A DNA stretch of 64,000 nucleotides from the NCBI GenBank assembly GCA_031292515.1, contig JARLGZ010000054.1:62001-126000 (forward strand). The letters run 5' to 3'. Each line of letters opens with the position of its first letter. Position 1 is the stretch's first letter. This document shows positions 60,119 to 64,000 of this stretch, piece by piece. The notes below the pieces were generated by a model. The model was given only the letters and a program-made list of their open reading frames with translations. It made no database searches and was not told where the DNA came from. The translations under genes and the position numbers were made by a program. The stretch is from Puia sp. (GTDB taxonomy: Bacteria > Bacteroidota > Bacteroidia > Chitinophagales > Chitinophagaceae).

Positions 60119-60240
60119 GGCCGCCGGCCGGTATGGAACCCCAGAGATCAACCCAAAGGCCAACCCAAAGAACAACCCGGAGATCAAGCAAAAGAATAAA
60201 GGATATTTTCACCGGCCTGCAAAGGCGCAAAACAAATAAT
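60119..60240 (+). repeat. AACCCAAAGGCC-type direct repeats after the DUF3307 gene
   Basis: Units AACCCCAGAGATC, AACCCAAAGGCC, AACCCAAAGAAC and AACCCGGAGATC start near the DUF3307 stop and fill most of the spacer before the esterase ATG. Confidence 0.6.
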
Positions 60241-61125
60241 ATGAATAAATTTTCAGCCATTATCTTGTTATTGCTTTTTACGGTTGCGGTAAACGCACAG
60301 CAAAAAGTCATCCCCCTCTACCCCGGCGTAGCACCCGGTTCCGAAAGCTGGACATGGAGCGAAACGGAAAACGCCGATAATATGTACCATTCCAACGCGA
60401 TTTTTAATATCAGTAAGCCGACCCTTACCGTATATCCACCCGATAGCGGACATCCGCCGACGGGTACGGCCGTTATTGTCTGCCCCGGCGGTGGCTTTCA
60501 TTCGCTTTCCATCATGCAGGAAGGCTACGCCGTGGTAAAGTGGCTGCAAAGCAAGGGCATTACCGCGTTTTTATTAAAATACCGGCTGATGCACGTCGAA
60601 GGCGGGGATCCTTATAAACAGGAAATCGCCGACCGGACCCGCAAAGGCGCCGATGCCGACCGACTAACGGTGGCCAACATGGCGATCGCCGATGGCAGAC
60701 AGGCGTTGACCTATGTTCGTGCCCACGCGGCGGAATATGGCATTGATCCGAAAAGGATAGGCATCATCGGCTTTTCGGCCGGCGGTGTGATATCGGCGGC
60801 TACCGCTTACAACTATACTCCCGAAAACCGCCCCGATTTTGTCGGTTTTATATATGGCGGGGGCCTGCCGCCCGAAATGCAAAATAAGATTCCGGCCGAT
60901 GCGCCACCCCTGTTCATCGCCGCTGCCACCAACGATACCTACAACCTTGAAATGGCGGCGGTATCGTTGTATAGTTCATGGGTGACTGCCAAACACACAG
61001 CCGAATTGCATATATATGCACAGGGAGGTCATGGCTTTGGCCTGAACAAACAGGGATTGCCCACCGACACCTGGACCGACCGTTTTACCGACTGGATGGC
61101 ATTACAGGGATTTTTAAAGCATTAA
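60241..61125 (+). CDS. Exported alpha/beta hydrolase (esterase/BD-FAE-like)
   Basis: 294 residues. Signal peptide (MNKFSAIILLLLFTVAVNAQQ), then AVIVCPGGGFHSLSIMQEGYAVVKWLQSKGI (oxyanion HGGG equivalent), nucleophile in IGIIGFSAGGVISAAT (GxSxG), APPLFIAAATND (Asp) and IYAQGGHGFGL (His). The arrangement matches acetyl-xylan/feruloyl-esterase-like enzymes (BD-FAE). The start is ATG 60241; a longer frame upstream is repeat-derived. Confidence 0.85.
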   Translation: MNKFSAIILLLLFTVAVNAQQKVIPLYPGVAPGSESWTWSETENADNMYHSNAIFNISKPTLTVYPPDSGHPPTGTAVIVCPGGGFHSLSIMQEGYAVVKWLQSKGITAFLLKYRLMHVEGGDPYKQEIADRTRKGADADRLTVANMAIADGRQALTYVRAHAAEYGIDPKRIGIIGFSAGGVISAATAYNYTPENRPDFVGFIYGGGLPPEMQNKIPADAPPLFIAAATNDTYNLEMAAVSLYSSWVTAKHTAELHIYAQGGHGFGLNKQGLPTDTWTDRFTDWMALQGFLKH

Positions 61126-61284
61126 GAGAGCAGGGGAGAACCCGGGTCATCCGTTTGGCTGTGGAAACTCCCGATGGCATGGTCAGATTCCGATTAAATT
61201 AAATAATTTCGAGCCCTTCCGGACTTTCAATGGGGATCCCGGAACAGGATTTCAGCAATGGTCATTGCTTAAAACAAAAAAAAC

Positions 61285-62367
61285 ATGGCGAATAGAACAG
61301 GTCTTTTGCGCGTACTGGTCGTGGGCTGCGGAAATATGGGCGCTTCTCATGCGATCGCCTATCACCATATCGATGGCTTCGAAATATGCGGCCTGGTTTC
61401 CACCGGAGAGAGCAAGGTAAAGCTCAATGAAAAGCTGGGCGGCGGCTATCCGCTCTTCGACGACTACGAAGCGGCCCTGAAGACCACAAAGCCGGATGCC
61501 GTCTGTATATCCACCTATCCCGATACGCACGAAGGGTTTGCCATCCGCGCCCTGGAACGCGGATGTCATGTATTCATCGAGAAGCCGCTGGCAGATACGG
61601 TGGAAGGCGCCGAACGGGTCGCGAAAGCGGCGAAGAAGGCCGGGAAGAAGCTGGTAGTCGGTTATATCCTGCGTCATCATCCCTCCTGGGAGCGCTTCAT
61701 AGAACTTGCACAGACACTCGGCAAACCCCTCGTGATGCGGATGAACCTCAACCAGCAGAGTCATGGCAATATGTGGACCGTTCACCGCAATCTCATGAAG
61801 AGCCTCAGCCCGATCGTGGACTGCGGCGTGCACTATATCGACGTCATGTGTCAGATGGTTCGTTCCAGACCCGTCCAGGTCAGCGCCATTGGCGCCAGGC
61901 TTACCGGGGAGATCCCGGCCGGCAACTACAACTATGGGCAGTTGCAAATCCGTTTTGAGGATGGATCCGTGGGCTGGTATGAAGCGGGTTGGGGGCCCAT
62001 GATCAGCGAAACCGCTTTCTTTGTGAAAGACGTGATCGGGCCGAAGGGTTCGGTTTCCATTGTCGCGAAGGATGCCGGCGGAACGGGGAAATCCGATTCC
62101 GTGGAATCGCATACCAAGACCGAATCGATCCGGTTCCACCATGCCGATCTCGATAAAAAGGATCAATTCACCCGACCCGACGAATGGATCAACCTCCAGG
62201 ATGAGCCCGACCACCAGGAACTCTGCAACCGCGAGCAACGCTATTTCCTGCGATCCATACAGGAAGACATAGACCTGACAGATCATGTCCAGGATGCCGT
62301 CAACAGCCTGCGGATCGCCTTTGCCTGTGATGAGTCGGTAAGGACGGGGGAGGTGGTAAAACTCTGA
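61285..62367 (+). CDS. Gfo/Idh/MocA-family oxidoreductase
   Basis: 360 residues. Rossmann start LLRVLVVGCGNMGASHAIAY, AVCISTYPDTHEGFAIRALERGCHVFIEKPLADTVEGAERV (EKP motif), then the C-terminal beta-sheet domain with LSPIVDCGVHYIDVMCQMV (catalytic D-x-G-x-H). NAD(P)-dependent oxidation/reduction of a sugar or inositol-type substrate; the specific substrate is not visible. Follows the esterase by 160 bases. Confidence 0.9.
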   Translation: MANRTGLLRVLVVGCGNMGASHAIAYHHIDGFEICGLVSTGESKVKLNEKLGGGYPLFDDYEAALKTTKPDAVCISTYPDTHEGFAIRALERGCHVFIEKPLADTVEGAERVAKAAKKAGKKLVVGYILRHHPSWERFIELAQTLGKPLVMRMNLNQQSHGNMWTVHRNLMKSLSPIVDCGVHYIDVMCQMVRSRPVQVSAIGARLTGEIPAGNYNYGQLQIRFEDGSVGWYEAGWGPMISETAFFVKDVIGPKGSVSIVAKDAGGTGKSDSVESHTKTESIRFHHADLDKKDQFTRPDEWINLQDEPDHQELCNREQRYFLRSIQEDIDLTDHVQDAVNSLRIAFACDESVRTGEVVKL

Positions 62368-62444
62368 TATTTCGTCTTGCAAGCTTTTCAGCCACCTCGC
62401 TCCTGAACCCATAGACTTTCTATGACGCTTTGAAAAATATTTTC

Positions 62445-62488
62445 GTAACTTAAAAGTTACTTATATATTTGGGTAACCTTAAAGTTAC
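62445..62488 (+). promoter_or_regulatory. Operator pair around the -7 box of the NTF2-like gene
   Basis: GTAACTTAAAAGTTAC (62445-62460) and GTAACCTTAAAGTTAC (62473-62488) are near-identical palindromes 28 bases apart. TATATTTG (62464-62471) between them matches TAnnTTTG. A dimeric repressor covering both would shut the promoter. Confidence 0.6.
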
Positions 62489-62496
62489 GAAAATAT

Positions 62497-62874
62497 ATGA
62501 CAGCAATCAAAACGGCAATGACGACGCAGCAGGTAGCCATGCGTTTCAATGAACTTGCACAGCAGGAGAAATGGTTCGACATACAGGATGAGCTTTTTGC
62601 CGATAATGTAAAAAGCATCGATCCGCCAGGCTCTCCCTATTTCGGTTTTGCGGAAGGCAAAGCCGCCGTTCGCAAAAAAGGGGAAGATTTTGTAAAAAAG
62701 ATCGAAGGCGCCCACAGGATGTATACGTCCGAACCCCTTGTAGCCGGCAATCATTTTACGGTGGCAAGAGAGAAAGATATCACCGTGGCGGGATTCGGAA
62801 GAATAGAGATCAGGGAGATCATGCTGTATGAAGTGAAAGAAGGGCAGATCGTATTGGAACAGTTCTTCTATTAG
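62497..62874 (+). CDS. SnoaL/NTF2-like protein
   Basis: 125 residues with an NTF2-like cone fold: VAMRFNELAQQEKWFDIQDELFADNVKSIDPP, GKAAVRKKGEDFVKKIEGAHRMYTSEPLVAGNHFTV and EIREIMLYEVKEGQIVLEQFFY. Such proteins are small-molecule-binding or isomerase-like; function unknown. Under the palindromic control region just upstream; the start at 62497 lies 8 bases after the second palindrome. Confidence 0.85.
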   Translation: MTAIKTAMTTQQVAMRFNELAQQEKWFDIQDELFADNVKSIDPPGSPYFGFAEGKAAVRKKGEDFVKKIEGAHRMYTSEPLVAGNHFTVAREKDITVAGFGRIEIREIMLYEVKEGQIVLEQFFY

Positions 62875-62897
62875 CTGGTGCCGGCAGTTACAGAAAA

Positions 62898-63044
62898 ATG
62901 GATAATAGCGGCAGCTATCCGGACAAAAGCCAGGAAGCCGGCCGCTATTTTATCGAATTTATCGAACCTCGTTATAGCTATCCTTATATCTATCCGGACA
63001 GGAACCCATATCCGGATCGGCGCCTGGGAGGGTTTATCTTGTGA
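62898..63044 (+). CDS. Small Tyr/Pro-rich ORF (doubtful)
   Basis: A 48-residue frame (MDNSGSYPDKSQEAGRYF... with EPRYSYPYIYPDRNPYPDRR) 23 bases after the NTF2-like stop. Proline/tyrosine-rich and without a recognised family. It overlaps the convergent PepSY-like gene by 11 bases. Could be spurious. Confidence 0.25.
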   Translation: MDNSGSYPDKSQEAGRYFIEFIEPRYSYPYIYPDRNPYPDRRLGGFIL

Positions 63045-63513
63045 TGGGCAGTTTCTCCTCTTCCGTCAATTTCCCGTTCATGGAGAAATGCAACCGGGAT
63101 ACCTCCCACTGTCCTTCCGTGTAGTTGTAGATCCTGCGGACATCCATGGTCACCGCCGGCCCCGAATGGCTCTCCGTTTCCCATATCTTGTCGACAATCC
63201 AGTTGGAATAAGAGCATTTTCTGAAGCCCTGCCTGATTTCATCGGGGAGATTTCTTTTACCCCTGATAAATGTTTCGGTTTTGATCCAGTCTCCGTTAGG
63301 GGAGTAATAAGCGGTGGAACGATTGCCGTCCTGCGTGAACGATGCGATATATTCATCCTTGCGCTCTTCCCATTTTCTCAGTTTCCCGGCGGGAAACCGG
63401 TTTGCAAATGCTTGTGATACTTGCTGGGGAACATTGATGGGGCCGTCTTTCTGGGCCATTATATCTTTTGTCAGAACTACTGACATTACGAAAATAAGCA
63501 ACAGATTTTTCAT
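63034..63513 (-). CDS. Exported PepSY-like (BLIP-type) protein
   Basis: 159 residues. Signal peptide (MKNLLLIFVMSVVLTKDIMAQ), then a PepSY-like alpha/beta domain: VPQQVSQAFANRFPAGKLRKWEERKDEYIASFTQDGNRSTAYYSPNGDWIKTETFI and LPDEIRQGFRKCSYSNWIVDKIWETES. Bacteroidota have many such PepSY-like proteins, often near two-component systems; here there is none. Role unknown. Confidence 0.8.
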   Translation of the reverse strand: MKNLLLIFVMSVVLTKDIMAQKDGPINVPQQVSQAFANRFPAGKLRKWEERKDEYIASFTQDGNRSTAYYSPNGDWIKTETFIRGKRNLPDEIRQGFRKCSYSNWIVDKIWETESHSGPAVTMDVRRIYNYTEGQWEVSRLHFSMNGKLTEEEKLPITR

Positions 63514-63739
63514 GTTACACTTTTTGAGAGAATCACCTTGGAAGAGTCCTCTTCCGCAGTAAAGGATTAAATAAAAAGGATTAAATAAGTTTTGATGCGG
63601 ATGCCCGGCGGCCCTGCCGTGCGGGGAACAAAAATTCGCCGTGACGCGTCGCCATACGGTGCAGAATTGTCATTCCGGTCATCGATGATGATGAGAATAG
63701 CATGATCCGGTATTCGGCAGGATCATGCAAAGGAGCCAA

Positions 63740-64000
63740 TCAGGCACAGGGAGGTCCCCGAAGAATGTTGATGGACGGGCCGGAGGAAGAGTAAACAAAA
63801 TCGGAAGAACAGGATACCATCCTGTCGATAGCATAAAATCTTAAAGCCGCAGGGCAGGAGAAGCTGTGTTGGCAGAAGACCTGCATCCTGAAACGCTTAT
63901 CGACGCTAAGATGATTAGGCGTCAGGTGCCAGCCCTGATAATCAGCGGAATGGCCCGGTGTATGCGCGCGAAAATGGCTGTCAGCCGGGATATCGTGAAC
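63740..64000 (-). CDS. C-terminal part of an unrecognised protein, 5' end outside window
   Basis: The minus-strand frame is open from the window edge to a TGA at 63740-63742 (86 codons), ending SSSGPSINILRGPPCA. Codon use and the end pattern look like a real gene end, with Cys/His scattered (VFCQHSFSCPAALRF), but no family is recognised and the frame could be chance. The stretch 63514-63739 holds no feature I can support. Confidence 0.35.
   Translation of the reverse strand, partial: VHDIPADSHFRAHTPGHSADYQGWHLTPNHLSVDKRFRMQVFCQHSFSCPAALRFYAIDRMVSCSSDFVYSSSGPSINILRGPPCA

Noticed and set aside
1-64000. tRNA, rRNA, insertion sequence, prophage or integrase genes
   Set aside because: Looked for cloverleaf-like segments, transposase motifs and terminal inverted repeats; none was convincing.

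Overview
The window is a chromosomal piece of a Bacteroidota, most likely a Chitinophagaceae-type soil bacterium. The signs are TAnnTTTG-type -7 promoter boxes, a CarboxypepD_reg/TonB-dependent receptor, a stand-alone T9SS-like C-terminal domain, lone FtsX/MacB-type permeases, DUF4369-TlpA thioredoxins, a bactofilin next to AtpZ, SatD/DUF3307, and weak or absent Shine-Dalgarno sequences. I see no tRNA, rRNA, insertion sequence, phage or CRISPR array.

Layout. 1-2.3 kb: an overlapping operon with the end of a membrane coiled-coil protein, a bactofilin, AtpZ, an AtpI-like protein and a SprT-like metalloprotein. 2.3-5.2 kb: GNAT, a 27-residue membrane peptide, a NIPSNAP protein, and a sigma-factor-like/anti-sigma-like pair. 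5.2-24.1 kb: a histidine-tryptophan supercluster in the order hisL-hisG-hisD-hisC-[sugar dehydrogenase-cytochrome c]-hisB-[decayed SecB-like gene]-trpL-trpE-G-D-C-F-B-A-hisH-(GNAT-hisA fusion)-hisF-hisIE. The complete trp operon sits inside the his gene order, between hisB and hisH. Both hisG and trpE are preceded by a short leader peptide (five consecutive His codons; three consecutive Trp codons), an antiterminator/terminator pair and a U tract. Both leader start codons lie only 7-10 bases past a TAnnTTTG-like box, so the leader mRNAs should be nearly leaderless.

24-31 kb: TlpA-like thioredoxin, then a GntR regulator divergent from a fructan (GH32-type) utilisation pair. 31-46 kb: FtsX permease, pdxJ, a T9SS-domain-like small protein, a TonB receptor, lipoproteins, rpe, a TPR lipoprotein, a phosphodiesterase, hmgA, an orphan kdpA and a DUF6252-like lipoprotein. 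46-51 kb: secreted glycosidase-like protein, 3-hydroxyacyl-CoA dehydrogenase-like protein, SdiA-regulated-like lipoprotein. 51-57 kb: end of the ribosomal-protein supercluster (infA-rpmJ-rpsM-rpsK-rpsD-rpoA-rplQ) followed by carA and aroQ. 57-64 kb: parvulin, MORN-like protein, a SatD/DUF3307 pair under three evenly spaced palindromes, an esterase-like hydrolase, a Gfo/Idh/MocA oxidoreductase, an NTF2-like protein with operator-like palindromes, and a PepSY-like protein.

A pattern running through the window: many spacers between co-directional genes are degenerate direct-repeat arrays that begin at, or just before, the stop codon of the upstream gene, each with its own unit. One unit (GTGAGTAGTCAGTAGTGAGT-like) is shared by at least five distant spacers. 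The most interesting items are the paired his/trp leader-peptide attenuators, the interleaved his/trp architecture, the GNAT-HisA fusion, the 29-bp-phased SatD operators, and the stop-codon-anchored repeats.
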